From: Cryomorphaceae bacterium
GTDB lineage: Bacteria > Bacteroidota > Bacteroidia > Flavobacteriales > Schleiferiaceae
Assembly (NCBI GenBank): GCA_013205365.1
Contig: JABMNC010000044.1
Location: forward strand, 1-33,289
DNA length: 33,289 bases
Direction of reading: 5' to 3'
In this document: positions 15,814 to 24,570 of the stretch, in pieces
Layout: each line of letters starts with the position of its first letter
Numbering within the stretch: the stretch's first letter is position 1
The notes under the pieces: model-generated
What the model was told of the DNA's origin: nothing
Databases searched by the model: none
The model's input: the letters and a program-made list of their open reading frames with translations, nothing else
Translations under genes and position numbers: made by a program

Positions 15814-16946
15814 GAATTCTGCATTTATGCAACAAGGTGCCCTTCCCAGGGCGCGACGGGAGTAGCCTTGCCATGGAGGCCATGATACGCATTGAGGCGT
15901 CCCTAGGGCATGAGGTACAGGTTGTTGCGCTAAACACCGACAAGCATTGGGTGCATCATCCCTCCTCCCCGATTGCTGGGGCGTCCCTCGAAGCCATTGA
16001 TCTCCAAACGGCACCCCGCTGGAACACGGCCTTGGCTAACCTCTTTGAGCGGCAGAGCTACTACGCGAGTAGGTTTTGGAGTGCCGAGGCAGCAAGTCGG
16101 ATTGAAATCCTTGCAGTCACTTGCGACTTGGTGGTTTTTGACAGCCTATTTATGGCAGTCTACCTGCCGCATATTGGCAACAAACCCAGTGTGCTTCGGG
16201 CGCACAACGTTGAGCATTCCATTTGGCAGCGCGGACTCTCCGAAGAACCAATCCTCCGAAGATTTTATGTTTCCCTACAGGCCAAGCGCTTAAAACGTTG
16301 GGAACACGAGGTTTCTGCTCAAGTCTCGCGCATTTGGACCATCAGCAACGAAGACCAGCTTTGGTTTGCCATAGCACATCCAGGAGCGGTTCAATGCCTA
16401 CCCTGCAGCGTCGATTTTCTCAATGGTTCCTGGGAGCAGAGCGGCGCCTCCTCTGCGTCGGCCTACCATCTTGGCGCCATGGATTGGACACCCAACATCC
16501 GAGGAATGCGGTGGTTCATCGATGAGGTTGCGCCAAAACTAAGGAATGCTGAGCTTGAGGTTTTTAGCAAGCACTGGCCATTTGAAGCTTCAACAGGTCC
16601 TGTCAAGCACCAAACCCATGACCTTGACTTTCAAAAATTTGGAGTATTCGTTGCCCCAATCCGTAGCGGAAGCGGAATGCGCATCAAGCTTCTCGAGGCA
16701 ATGGCACGAGGTAAGGCCATTGTAACCACGAGCCTTGGCGCAGAAGGCCTAAAAGCGCAGCACCATGTTCACCTACTTATTGCGGACTCCGCCGAGGATT
16801 TTGCTGCTGCCCTAGACTTGCTCTGCAGCAACCTTGATCTTCGCAGCCGAATAGGCAATGCTGCTGCGGCCCATGCCCGGCAAACGTTTAGCGACGAAGC
16901 GGTTGCCTTGGAACTCAGCAAGGAACTTGCGACCTTTAGCCACTAA
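15810..16946 (+). CDS. Glycosyltransferase, group 1 (GT4-like)
   Basis: 378 residues with a two-domain GT-B layout. The N-terminus MRILHLCNKVPFPGRDGSS is the typical first strand and loop. LRAHNVEHSIWQRG lies in the middle acceptor/donor cleft. The donor-binding C-terminal half has VFVAPIRSGSGMRIKLLEAMARGKAIVTTSLGAEGL split at about residues 275-310, the classic nucleotide-sugar segment. No signal peptide is seen, so it acts in the cytoplasm on a lipid-linked or protein acceptor. The start is a GTG overlapping the lptF/G stop (GTGA). It and the next glycosyltransferase sit between genes that are usually adjacent in Bacteroidota (lptF/G and ribB). Substrate unknown. Confidence 0.88.
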   Translation: MRILHLCNKVPFPGRDGSSLAMEAMIRIEASLGHEVQVVALNTDKHWVHHPSSPIAGASLEAIDLQTAPRWNTALANLFERQSYYASRFWSAEAASRIEILAVTCDLVVFDSLFMAVYLPHIGNKPSVLRAHNVEHSIWQRGLSEEPILRRFYVSLQAKRLKRWEHEVSAQVSRIWTISNEDQLWFAIAHPGAVQCLPCSVDFLNGSWEQSGASSASAYHLGAMDWTPNIRGMRWFIDEVAPKLRNAELEVFSKHWPFEASTGPVKHQTHDLDFQKFGVFVAPIRSGSGMRIKLLEAMARGKAIVTTSLGAEGLKAQHHVHLLIADSAEDFAAALDLLCSNLDLRSRIGNAAAAHARQTFSDEAVALELSKELATFSH

Positions 16947-18124
16947 TGGAAGCTATAGCATTGATTTTTTGGGGGCTTGCTCTGGTTCCCTACAGTCTTT
17001 TTCCCTTGGTTCTGAAGGCCTTAGGTCAAAAACCGAAAAGCCTAGAAGAAGCCAAGCAGCAGCCTAAGCTGCCTAGGGTATCGGTTGTTTTTGCGGCCTA
17101 CAACGAAGAGGCAAACCTGGCCCGCATGCTCGACCATCTCCTGGCACAGGATTACCCTGGCGAATTGGAAGTTTGGGTGGGTTCCGACCAAAGTACCGAC
17201 CGAAGCGACGAGGTTTTATCGCAGTACAGCGCAAAGCACCCCTCCATCCATTGGATTCGAATGGAGCAGCGCTCGGGCAAAGCACAAATAATCAACCGAT
17301 TGGTGAGCGAATCAAAGGGAGATTGGTTGGTGGGCACCGACGCAAATATTTTGTTTGCCCCCGACTGCATTCGCCAACTTCTTCTCGAAGCCGAGTTAAA
17401 TCCCAAGGCGACGGTGGTGGGCGGATCCTTGTTTTACCGAGGCATGGGCGAATCCGCGGGCCGGGGAATTGCCGACCAAGAGCGCTGGTACATCAATTGG
17501 GAGAACTTTGCCAAACGCGTAGAGTACGACCGAACCGGCTGCGCCATGGGAGTCGAAGGAGGACTATATGCCATTCGCCGTGAAGCCTTCCGCCCCATTC
17601 CATTCGGGACTTTTATGGAGGATTTTTATCTGAGCTTCTCTGCCATGCTCCGCGGTGAAGACGTTGCCTGGTCTATTAACGCAGTCGCGAGCGAAGACGT
17701 CAGCCACGACCGCAACCCAGAGTTCAATCGCAAAGTGCGCATTGCACACGGAAATTGGCAGAATATTGGACGCTTTATTGGCTCCCTTCACAGGCTTCGG
17801 TTGCCGGTGCTTTTGCTTTTTTTAGGGCATAAGCTGCTGCGCTGGACTGCGCCGCTCCTGGTTCTTGGTGGAATACTCTTGGGACTTGTCCCCGGCCAGA
17901 CTTGGTCCGAGGGCGGACAAATAGCCTGGACCCTCTTTGCCGGATTATCTGCCTATACCCTTGCTTTAAGAGCCTTTGCTTTGACTCCCCTCGATCGAGT
18001 ACCGGGTCTGCGCCTACTGAACCACCTGCTGCTAATGAACCTAGCTTTAGGCCTTGGATTCCTGCGCTACCTTCGCGGCCGAACCAACGGTGTTTGGGAA
18101 CCGACTCCACGTACCAACGAATGA
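16946..18124 (+). CDS. Membrane glycosyltransferase, family 2
   Basis: 392 residues. An N-terminal membrane helix (about 3-26, ALIFWGLALVPYSLFPLVL) precedes a GT-A domain beginning RVSVVFAAYNEEANLARML. GSDQSTDRSDEVL and GDWLVGTDANILF supply the nucleotide and metal-binding acidic residues. Further on are MGVEGGLYAIRREAF and FMEDFYLSFSAMLRGEDVAW. Three or so helices follow (about 285-370). This layout resembles processive polysaccharide synthases and IcaA-like enzymes. The ATG overlaps the previous stop by one base (TAATG). With the adjacent GT4 enzyme it may build a cell-surface glycan; the product is unknown. Confidence 0.88.
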   Translation: MEAIALIFWGLALVPYSLFPLVLKALGQKPKSLEEAKQQPKLPRVSVVFAAYNEEANLARMLDHLLAQDYPGELEVWVGSDQSTDRSDEVLSQYSAKHPSIHWIRMEQRSGKAQIINRLVSESKGDWLVGTDANILFAPDCIRQLLLEAELNPKATVVGGSLFYRGMGESAGRGIADQERWYINWENFAKRVEYDRTGCAMGVEGGLYAIRREAFRPIPFGTFMEDFYLSFSAMLRGEDVAWSINAVASEDVSHDRNPEFNRKVRIAHGNWQNIGRFIGSLHRLRLPVLLLFLGHKLLRWTAPLLVLGGILLGLVPGQTWSEGGQIAWTLFAGLSAYTLALRAFALTPLDRVPGLRLLNHLLLMNLALGLGFLRYLRGRTNGVWEPTPRTNE

Positions 18125-19239
18125 AAAGCACTCCATTTGCTTCGATTGAAGAAGCGCTCGACGACCTAAGGGCCGGCAAGATGATTATTGTCGTTGACGA
18201 CGAAGACCGCGAAAACGAGGGCGACCTCGTGGCCTTGGCAGAGGGAGTAAGCCCCAAAACCATAAATTTTATGGCCACGCACGCACGAGGCCTCATCTGT
18301 GTTCCACTTGTGGACCAACGCTGCGACGAGCTCGACCTACATGCCATGGTTCAGCGCAATACAGACCCCCACGAGACCGCATTTACCGTGAGCGTAGACC
18401 TTGAAGGCCATGGAGTTAGTACTGGAATCTCGGCCCAAGATCGCGCAAAAACCATCAATGCTCTGGCCAATCCCAATACGGTCGCTGTGGACTTTCGCAG
18501 ACCGGGGCACATCTTCCCACTGCGTGCTCGTCCTGGAGGCGTGCTTCGCCGCGCAGGGCATACCGAAGCGGCCATTGACCTGGCTCGTCTTGCAGGAAGT
18601 CGTGCGGCAGGAGTTATTGTAGAAATCATGAACGAAGACGGGAGCATGTCTCGGCTTCCCGAGCTCGAGGTAATGGCGGCGAAGCACGATCTGCGCATCA
18701 TTAGTATCGAGCAGCTGATTCGCTACCGCATGGAACGGGATCGTCTTGTTCACGAACTGCAGTCCTACCGTCTTGAAAGCCCCTACGGACCTTGGGAGGT
18801 GCGAATTTATGGGCAGTCCACCTCGGACCAACGGCATGCGAGCTTCAGCTTCGGCACTTGGCATGAGCAAGACGATGTTTTGGTCCGCATGCAGAGCGGG
18901 CCCTTCGGCAGCTCCCCATGGCTGCACTTTGAGGCATCCGAGGGCAGCAATTCGCTTCACTTCGAGGCGTCTATGAAAAAAATTGCTGAGTGTGGATCGG
19001 GCTGCATCGTCTGCCTAAACCAGCGCGGACTTGCACCTGATTGGACGCAATGGAACCCCTCGTCGCCCCCGACTGCGGCTCGATCCATGGGCCAAGACCC
19101 ACTCGACTACGGAGTCGGCGCTCAAATTCTCCACGGCTTGGGCCTTCGAAGGGTTGTGCTTCTCACGCAGAATCCTATGCGTCGAGTTGGAATTGACGGC
19201 TATGGCCTGCAAATAGTGAGCAACGAAAGCCTCTACTAG
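18121..19239 (+). CDS. ribB: 3,4-dihydroxy-2-butanone 4-phosphate synthase with degenerate GTP cyclohydrolase II domain (RibBX type)
   Basis: 372 residues. The first 200 form an intact RibB domain, which makes 3,4-dihydroxy-2-butanone 4-phosphate from ribulose 5-phosphate for riboflavin. It contains VVDDEDRENEGDLVALA, MATHARGLICVPL, TAFTVSVDLEGHGVSTGISAQDRA and RARPGGVLRRAGHTEAAIDLARLAG (read in parts). The C-terminal half keeps only the scaffold end of GTP cyclohydrolase II (DYGVGAQILHGLGL, LLTQNPMR, GYGLQIVSNESLY). The zinc site usually written SLRCDCG is absent and QEGRGIGL has become NQRGLAPDW, so this half should not open GTP. A separate RibA is expected elsewhere. The ATG overlaps the glycosyltransferase stop (ATGA), and the TAG stop shares CTAG with tamB. 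Confidence 0.92.
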   Translation: MKSTPFASIEEALDDLRAGKMIIVVDDEDRENEGDLVALAEGVSPKTINFMATHARGLICVPLVDQRCDELDLHAMVQRNTDPHETAFTVSVDLEGHGVSTGISAQDRAKTINALANPNTVAVDFRRPGHIFPLRARPGGVLRRAGHTEAAIDLARLAGSRAAGVIVEIMNEDGSMSRLPELEVMAAKHDLRIISIEQLIRYRMERDRLVHELQSYRLESPYGPWEVRIYGQSTSDQRHASFSFGTWHEQDDVLVRMQSGPFGSSPWLHFEASEGSNSLHFEASMKKIAECGSGCIVCLNQRGLAPDWTQWNPSSPPTAARSMGQDPLDYGVGAQILHGLGLRRVVLLTQNPMRRVGIDGYGLQIVSNESLY

Positions 19240-22200
19240 TTCTTTTTTGGGCCTTGCAGCAGTTGACGCCAAGAGGCGCCACTTTGCTCATAACGGATTC
19301 CGATGCCCTGTCGCTGGCTTCCTACCACCCCAGTTTGTAGCATTTGGTTGTTTTTGTTCTGGTAAGCCTTGGTGGACCATCGACCGTCTTCAGACAGCTG
19401 GTACCGAATTTCAATATCTCCCAAACCAATGCTTGGCTGCGATTGGCCTATGGGTATGCCCCACTCCGTTTGAATGCTGAGGCGATCATCCAAAAAGCTC
19501 CTGCCAATACTTGCTTCCATCTCGCGCTGAGCGGCGGCGCTGTTGCTCGAATAGGCTAGGTTTACATCCCAATCTGCTCCTAATCCTTGGGTCACAAAAT
19601 TGCTGAATTGGGAGGCTAGTACCTGCGTGGTGTTGCTTTCAACGGCTTGCATACCTTGAGCTGACAGGGGTGAAGAACCCAACCAAAATGAACTAATAGT
19701 CAACAAACTAAGTACTTGAGTAGTCCGCTCGTCGGAATAGCTCAATCGGCTTGCCAAAGCGGCTTGCGCGATTTCTCCTGCATTGGGCATTCCAATGTCA
19801 AAGGCGAGCTGGGGCTGAAAAAGCGGACCCGTTGCCGTCAGGCGCACGTCCAGGTTTTGCCGACCCGCATCAGGCAGCGAGAGGTAGTCCTTGACGTCAG
19901 CTCGAGTGCGGTAGAGTGCAGATAGGTTCATTTGAGCCGCGTAGGGGTCGCCGGACCACCGAATGGTTCCTCCCGTAACCAAACTAAAGGGTTTGTTGAT
20001 TAGGTTGCCGAGGGTAAACAAATAGGTTCCCCGGTCCATGGTCAGGTTGCCTCGAAGCATCATGTCGCCCACCCAGGGAACGTCTAGGGATATTGGGCCG
20101 GTTCCGCGGGCCTCGATAACGTCGCCAAGCGTTTCATCAAGGATCAATTGAGCCAAGATATCCTGGGTCACCTCGAGGTCAAGGTGAAGGTCAAACTTGA
20201 AATCCTCGGTGTTACGCTGCCGCGGCTTGAGGGGCTCGGCTCGACTGCGGAAAGTTAAAAACTTTACCTCTTCAAGCGAAACGGGCGCATCCAAGGGGAG
20301 TACGAAAACTGAGGAATCGACCGATTTAGCACTGACATTCATGCGAAGGGACGAGGCGCTTCCCTTGAGGTCTCCAGTACCCGAAGCCACCACATACCCA
20401 TAAAAATCTGCCTTGGGACTAGGCGGTAAATCCATAACCACCATTCCCTCGGTCTTGAACCTTAAATCAATAAATTGCTGCGCTTCAAAATTGAGATTGA
20501 CCGAAACTTCTGCGGAACCTACTCCCCGATGGTCGGCAAACCGGCTTGGTCCCATCTTAAGGGACTTTTGCCCCAAAACCCAAGGAGCCGTGCCGCGCAA
20601 GCCAAGACCCAAAGCGGGAATAGTCAAGCCAGCGTTGGTCCAAAATCCGCTCCCCTCCCACCGTATGTCCGAAAAATTAGACTGTGCGGAGCATTGTGCC
20701 CGTCCCTTAATTCGACCATCAAGCGCATTTATCGCTCCGTCGGCAAAGGGCCTTGCCCAGCGCACCGGAATGCTAATTTGCTCGCTGACCGCCTCTAGGC
20801 CATTGACGCCGTAGCTGCCATTAACGTGCAAAATTGCCGTATCTCCATGGTCCCAGCGGAGGCTCAAATCGGCAGCCTCCCGGTCGGGAACAAAATCAAG
20901 ACCAAGCGAAACCCCTCCCAAGGGCTGCTGCTTCATGCTGAGGTTTTCTGATTGAAGTCCGCCCGAGACCGCCCAGCCAGCCTGCCGGTTCATGAACTTG
21001 GCATCAATCGAGACCGAACCACCGAATTCAAACTGCTCAAGGCCCGCAACCTTGGTCCAGAAGGGCAGATTGAGCCCGCGCGCGCGGAGCCTTAAAAACT
21101 CTCCCTCGATGGGGCTCCAGGCCCCGTCCAAAGCCAATTGCCCCTCTGAACAGTTCCAAAAAAGCGCCTCGTCTAGGGCCACGCGCCCCTTGTTAAAATC
21201 ATAGGAAAATCGGTCTGCGCCCTGCAAAATTCCGTGAATTCGCAGGCTGTCGCCGTCCTCAGGTTTGTACCACGCGTCACCGTATCCGTCGACCAAGCGG
21301 CCGTTCCACTTGCTTCCGTAGGGCCAAATCTGCATTTGAGCCTCAAATTCTCCACCCCGCGGGTGGTTTGCTAGGCCCGTCAACTGAACTTTTAGGCTGT
21401 CTCCTGGTCGAGCAATCAAAACAGCCTCCGCCTTCTCGGGACCGTCCCAAGTAAGTTCGTGGCGGACCATGGACGCATTGGCCAGATAGTCCCATCGGCC
21501 GATTTGGCCCTTATCGAGGTACTTAGCCGAGCCGCGGGTAAATTGCTCGCTGTTCTCCAGGTGAACCTCCAGCGAGGGCCCCAATGCATCCAATTTCTTC
21601 AGGCCAAGGGAATCTAGTATCTGCAGTTTGCCCGCTACGAGTTGGGATGCTAAATCCGAACTACTTGAGGCCCCAAAGTTCCATTGGTCCGGGCTGCGCT
21701 TGAACATGGCCTTAAGCTGGTAGTCCCCCCACGAAGCCTCAATATTCCATGCATTGCTTGACTGAGTCGCCTTGAACCGAGCTACCGTTGCCAGGCTGTC
21801 TTCTGCAGAAGCGACTAGGGCATTGGGCTCTAAAGCCGACCAAAGTGCCCTAACCCGGTGCACTGAAGGGAGGTCCTCAAGGGGTTTTAAAGGGCTTAAG
21901 GGCAACCACAAAAGTGCAACAGACCGCAGGCCGTAGTCGCCTTGAGCCTCGATTCTGCCGTAAGTCGACTCCTCCACGAGGGCTCGCCACCGGCTGCTTG
22001 TTCCGCTCAAATCAATCGAAGTAAACTGCGCTCTTTGCTCCAACCATCGAGCATTCAGGTTTTTGCCTTGGACCGTCCAGTTCGAATCGGAATAGTTGGC
22101 CTCGAGGCCCCCGTGAAGCAGCCACTGGCTGCGGTCGGGCTGCTTGGTCGAATCAGCCCTCAAAGTAGCTTTAACCGAACCGTCGCGCTCGCTGGCCCGC

Positions 22201-23051
22201 AGGGCGAGGCCCGGAGCCCTAAGCTCGAGCTCGTGGACTAATTCGCCCCATCGTCCCTGAGCATGCGCCTCAAACTGACCCCATTGCAAGCGCTGCTCGG
22301 GCATTTTCCATTCGTTCTTGCTCTGGTAGGCATTTAAAACAACCGCATTCGATGAGTCGTCCGATACCGCTATGCGAATTGCCTTGGGCGAATAATTCAC
22401 TTCGGCCAAAAGGTTGGACCAGCGTACTTCGGCTTCTGCGGCGTCAGAATCCATGCGAATCTTGGCCTCAATAAGACTAGCGCCAGGCAGATCAAGTCCC
22501 AGGCTCGCGTCAAGTCCCAGAGAATTCGAGGCCCAAACCAGCTGCTTAATGCGGAGCTTAGAGGGGGCAATCAAAGTGTCTCCCTGAACGTCGCGCGCCC
22601 AAAAACCCAGCTCTACCTCACCAATCTCGCAGGAAAAGACCGAGGTACTGGAGTCTGAGGGGTCGGTCCAGGGACTGAACCAGTCCAGCCACTTGGAGTC
22701 AGGAATACCACTAACCACTAAGGAATCCAGAATGAGTCGGTCTGCATAAAGTCTTCCCTTGCGCCATCCCAGGCCCGTGAGTTCGGCACTGCCCAAGAAC
22801 AAGCCCTCCTCGGCCCGATGAATGCGTAATCCATTAATCTCAATTCCTCGCAACGGCTTCCAGGTAATGGAGCGGAACTCCATGCGAGCAGAGTCCGCCA
22901 AAGGATTGGCCTCAAGGTAGCCTCGGACCCATTTTTCTGCTGGGCGGCTGATCCAAACAGGGTTGAGCGCGAGCATGGCAAGGGTCAGGCCCAATACACC
23001 TATTAGACCAGCGAGAGTCCAAAGTGAAATTTTAACAATGCGCACAGCCAT
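19236..23051 (-). CDS. tamB: Translocation/assembly module TamB-like protein (AsmA/DUF490 superfamily)
   Basis: 1271 residues, the longest gene here. TamB-like proteins span the periplasm and assist outer-membrane assembly or lipid transport. A single N-terminal membrane anchor (about 5-30, IVKISLWTLAGLIGVLGLTLAMLAL) is followed by more than 1000 residues of beta-rich repeats with frequent Trp and Asp. The C-terminal DUF490 region has LDVRLTATGPLFQPQLAF, RLSYSDERTTQVLSLLTIS, and a beta-barrel-like end with WDVNLAYSSNS and ERxLSIQTEWGIPIG-like strands. Divergent from tsaD across 30 bases; TamB beside tsaD is familiar in Bacteroidota. The start ATG lies 4 bases after a weak TAACTTCA box. Confidence 0.9.
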   Translation of the reverse strand: MAVRIVKISLWTLAGLIGVLGLTLAMLALNPVWISRPAEKWVRGYLEANPLADSARMEFRSITWKPLRGIEINGLRIHRAEEGLFLGSAELTGLGWRKGRLYADRLILDSLVVSGIPDSKWLDWFSPWTDPSDSSTSVFSCEIGEVELGFWARDVQGDTLIAPSKLRIKQLVWASNSLGLDASLGLDLPGASLIEAKIRMDSDAAEAEVRWSNLLAEVNYSPKAIRIAVSDDSSNAVVLNAYQSKNEWKMPEQRLQWGQFEAHAQGRWGELVHELELRAPGLALRASERDGSVKATLRADSTKQPDRSQWLLHGGLEANYSDSNWTVQGKNLNARWLEQRAQFTSIDLSGTSSRWRALVEESTYGRIEAQGDYGLRSVALLWLPLSPLKPLEDLPSVHRVRALWSALEPNALVASAEDSLATVARFKATQSSNAWNIEASWGDYQLKAMFKRSPDQWNFGASSSSDLASQLVAGKLQILDSLGLKKLDALGPSLEVHLENSEQFTRGSAKYLDKGQIGRWDYLANASMVRHELTWDGPEKAEAVLIARPGDSLKVQLTGLANHPRGGEFEAQMQIWPYGSKWNGRLVDGYGDAWYKPEDGDSLRIHGILQGADRFSYDFNKGRVALDEALFWNCSEGQLALDGAWSPIEGEFLRLRARGLNLPFWTKVAGLEQFEFGGSVSIDAKFMNRQAGWAVSGGLQSENLSMKQQPLGGVSLGLDFVPDREAADLSLRWDHGDTAILHVNGSYGVNGLEAVSEQISIPVRWARPFADGAINALDGRIKGRAQCSAQSNFSDIRWEGSGFWTNAGLTIPALGLGLRGTAPWVLGQKSLKMGPSRFADHRGVGSAEVSVNLNFEAQQFIDLRFKTEGMVVMDLPPSPKADFYGYVVASGTGDLKGSASSLRMNVSAKSVDSSVFVLPLDAPVSLEEVKFLTFRSRAEPLKPRQRNTEDFKFDLHLDLEVTQDILAQLILDETLGDVIEARGTGPISLDVPWVGDMMLRGNLTMDRGTYLFTLGNLINKPFSLVTGGTIRWSGDPYAAQMNLSALYRTRADVKDYLSLPDAGRQNLDVRLTATGPLFQPQLAFDIGMPNAGEIAQAALASRLSYSDERTTQVLSLLTISSFWLGSSPLSAQGMQAVESNTTQVLASQFSNFVTQGLGADWDVNLAYSSNSAAAQREMEASIGRSFLDDRLSIQTEWGIPIGQSQPSIGLGDIEIRYQLSEDGRWSTKAYQNKNNQMLQTGVVGSQRQGIGIRYEQSGASWRQLLQGPKKN

Positions 23052-23055
23052 GCCG

Positions 23056-23063
23056 TGAAGTTA
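23056..23063 (-). promoter_or_regulatory. Weak -7-like box TAACTTCA for tamB
   Basis: Six of eight matches to TAnnTTTG on the minus strand, 4 bases before the tamB ATG. It is 6 bases from the tsaD box pointing the other way. On its own this would be unconvincing; the repeated geometry supports it. Confidence 0.35.
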
Positions 23064-23069
23064 CGGACC

Positions 23070-23077
23070 TAATTTTG
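23070..23077 (+). promoter_or_regulatory. -7 promoter box TAATTTTG for tsaD
   Basis: Exact TAnnTTTG on the plus strand, 4 bases before the tsaD ATG at 23082. Confidence 0.55.
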
Positions 23078-23081
23078 TGCC

Positions 23082-24125
23082 ATGGCCGGCAATGAACCCC
23101 TAATACTCTCTATCGAAAGCAGCTGCGACGACAGCGCTGCGGCAGTTCTTCGGGGTCAGAGGGTATTGTCCAATGTTGTCTACGGCCAATCCGTGCACGA
23201 GCAGTTCGGCGGAGTCGTTCCTGAACTCGCATCCCGAGCGCACAGCCTTATGGCAGTCCCAACCGTACGGGCGGCGATGGAGCAGGCTGGAATTGCCTAC
23301 AGTGACCTCGATGCGGTTGCAGCCACCGAGGGGCCAGGGCTCTTGGGATCCCTACTTGTCGGCCACGGAATGGCCAAATCACTGGCCATGTCGCTTGAAA
23401 TTCCCTTCATTGGCGTCAACCACATTCAAGCCCACGTTCTTGCGCACAGCCTAATAGAACCGCGCGTTCAAGAGAATCCGCTTCAGGGCTTCCCTTTTTT
23501 GGCATTGGTCGTGTCGGGCGGACACACTCAGCTTTTTGACGTGCGATCCGCCTTTGATTTTGTGCTTTTGGGCGGAACCCTTGACGATGCCGTCGGTGAG
23601 GCATTCGACAAAACTGCCAAAAACCTTGGTCTTCCCTACCCCGGCGGGCCCGAGGTGGATCGGCTCGCGGAACTGGGCGACCCCAGCACCTTTGTTTTTG
23701 CCAAAATGCAGACCGCCGGGCTCAATTTTAGCTACAGCGGACTCAAAACCAGCATTCTTTACAGTATTCAAAAGGAACTGCGCAGCAACCCCGACACCCT
23801 GAAGGACCAACTCAATGATTGGTGCGCGTCGGCTCGGCAAACCCTGATTCAACCCTTGCTCGAACGGCTCGACCGCGCGCTTGGCCCTGAGCATCAATTT
23901 GTGGTACTGGCCGGCGGAGTCGCCGCCAATTCCTTGCTGCGCCGTGAAGCAAAAGCCTGGGCAGCCCGACGGGGAGTTCCCATAGGCATTCCACCCCTTA
24001 GCTATGCCACCGACAACGCCGCAATGATTGGAGCGGTCGCCTACTACGCCTATCAATCAGGGCGTTTTAGTTCCCTCAATGAAGCCGCCAGCGCAAGGCT
24101 AGAAGTACCTTCGCTTGATGAATGA
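23082..24125 (+). CDS. tsaD: tRNA N6-adenosine threonylcarbamoyltransferase TsaD
   Basis: 347 residues, normal size. With TsaB, TsaC and TsaE it makes the universal t6A modification at position 37 of ANN-decoding tRNAs. The ASKHA fold is visible: LSIESSCDDSAAAVL near the N-terminus, VHEQFGGVVPELASRAH, and the metal-binding histidines H114 and H118 in GVNHIQAHVLAH. Nucleotide-binding follows in LVVSGGHTQLFDV, PYPGGPEVDRLA, NFSYSGLKTS and VLAGGVAANSLLRRE, with a late TDNAAMIGAVAY aspartate. First gene of a four-gene run of translation-related modification enzymes; the next gene overlaps its end by 8 bases. Confidence 0.97.
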   Translation: MAGNEPLILSIESSCDDSAAAVLRGQRVLSNVVYGQSVHEQFGGVVPELASRAHSLMAVPTVRAAMEQAGIAYSDLDAVAATEGPGLLGSLLVGHGMAKSLAMSLEIPFIGVNHIQAHVLAHSLIEPRVQENPLQGFPFLALVVSGGHTQLFDVRSAFDFVLLGGTLDDAVGEAFDKTAKNLGLPYPGGPEVDRLAELGDPSTFVFAKMQTAGLNFSYSGLKTSILYSIQKELRSNPDTLKDQLNDWCASARQTLIQPLLERLDRALGPEHQFVVLAGGVAANSLLRREAKAWAARRGVPIGIPPLSYATDNAAMIGAVAYYAYQSGRFSSLNEAASARLEVPSLDE

Positions 24126-24570
24126 TGCACCAAATCGCAGCCCAAGCCGCAGCTTAGGTCGCACCGAATTGGTGGACTTGCCGCAGCTCCCATGGCTTGG
24201 TGCCAACGCAGTCATCGACAGCGGGGCCTACCACTGTGCCATTCACTGCATCAATTTTCACCTAGACGGCGATGCGCTGCTGGTTACCTGGCAGGGCGGG
24301 ACGGTCACGCGGCATGAGCAGTTTCGTAAGGTGACGGTAAAATCCAGTTTTGGTGACAAGCAAGAACGCTACCTAATTTACTTACAGCTTCGCGTTTATG
24401 GCGAAGATTTTAACCAAGAGTTCAGCCTATCGGACCGCTCTCGCATGCGGAATCCTTTGCTTCTAGGGCGAACCTTTTTGAAGCGCGGATTTATAGTGAA
24501 CGTGCGGCGGCGAAACTCCTCAGCGAAGTACCTTTCGCGAACCATCCCACCAAGTCCTGCCGCTCCATGA
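24118..24570 (+). CDS. RimB-like retropepsin-family protease (ATP-dependent zinc protease family)
   Basis: 150 residues. GRTELVDLPQLPWLGANAVIDSGAYHCAIH (in parts) includes the DSGA aspartyl-protease-like signature. A mid segment FGDKQERYLIYLQL and the family end MRNPLLLGRTFLKRGFIVNVRRR follow. These are hallmarks of the small PF05618 family, named zinc protease in databases but retropepsin-like. Its studied member RimB removes glutamates that RimK adds to ribosomal protein S6. That rimK follows with a 4-base overlap strongly supports the partnership. I chose the ATG at 24118, which overlaps the tsaD end; a TTG sits one codon earlier. The last 25 residues are basic and proline-rich. Confidence 0.85.
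   Translation: MNDAPNRSPSRSLGRTELVDLPQLPWLGANAVIDSGAYHCAIHCINFHLDGDALLVTWQGGTVTRHEQFRKVTVKSSFGDKQERYLIYLQLRVYGEDFNQEFSLSDRSRMRNPLLLGRTFLKRGFIVNVRRRNSSAKYLSRTIPPSPAAP

Noticed and set aside
18337..18960. Antisense open frame across ribB (207 codons)
   Set aside because: Same reason: it lies wholly within a conserved gene, with no family features.
23451..24056. Long antisense open frame across tsaD (201 codons)
   Set aside because: It mirrors the codon pattern of a clearly identified gene, has no recognisable domain and no promoter box; high G+C makes such shadow frames common.
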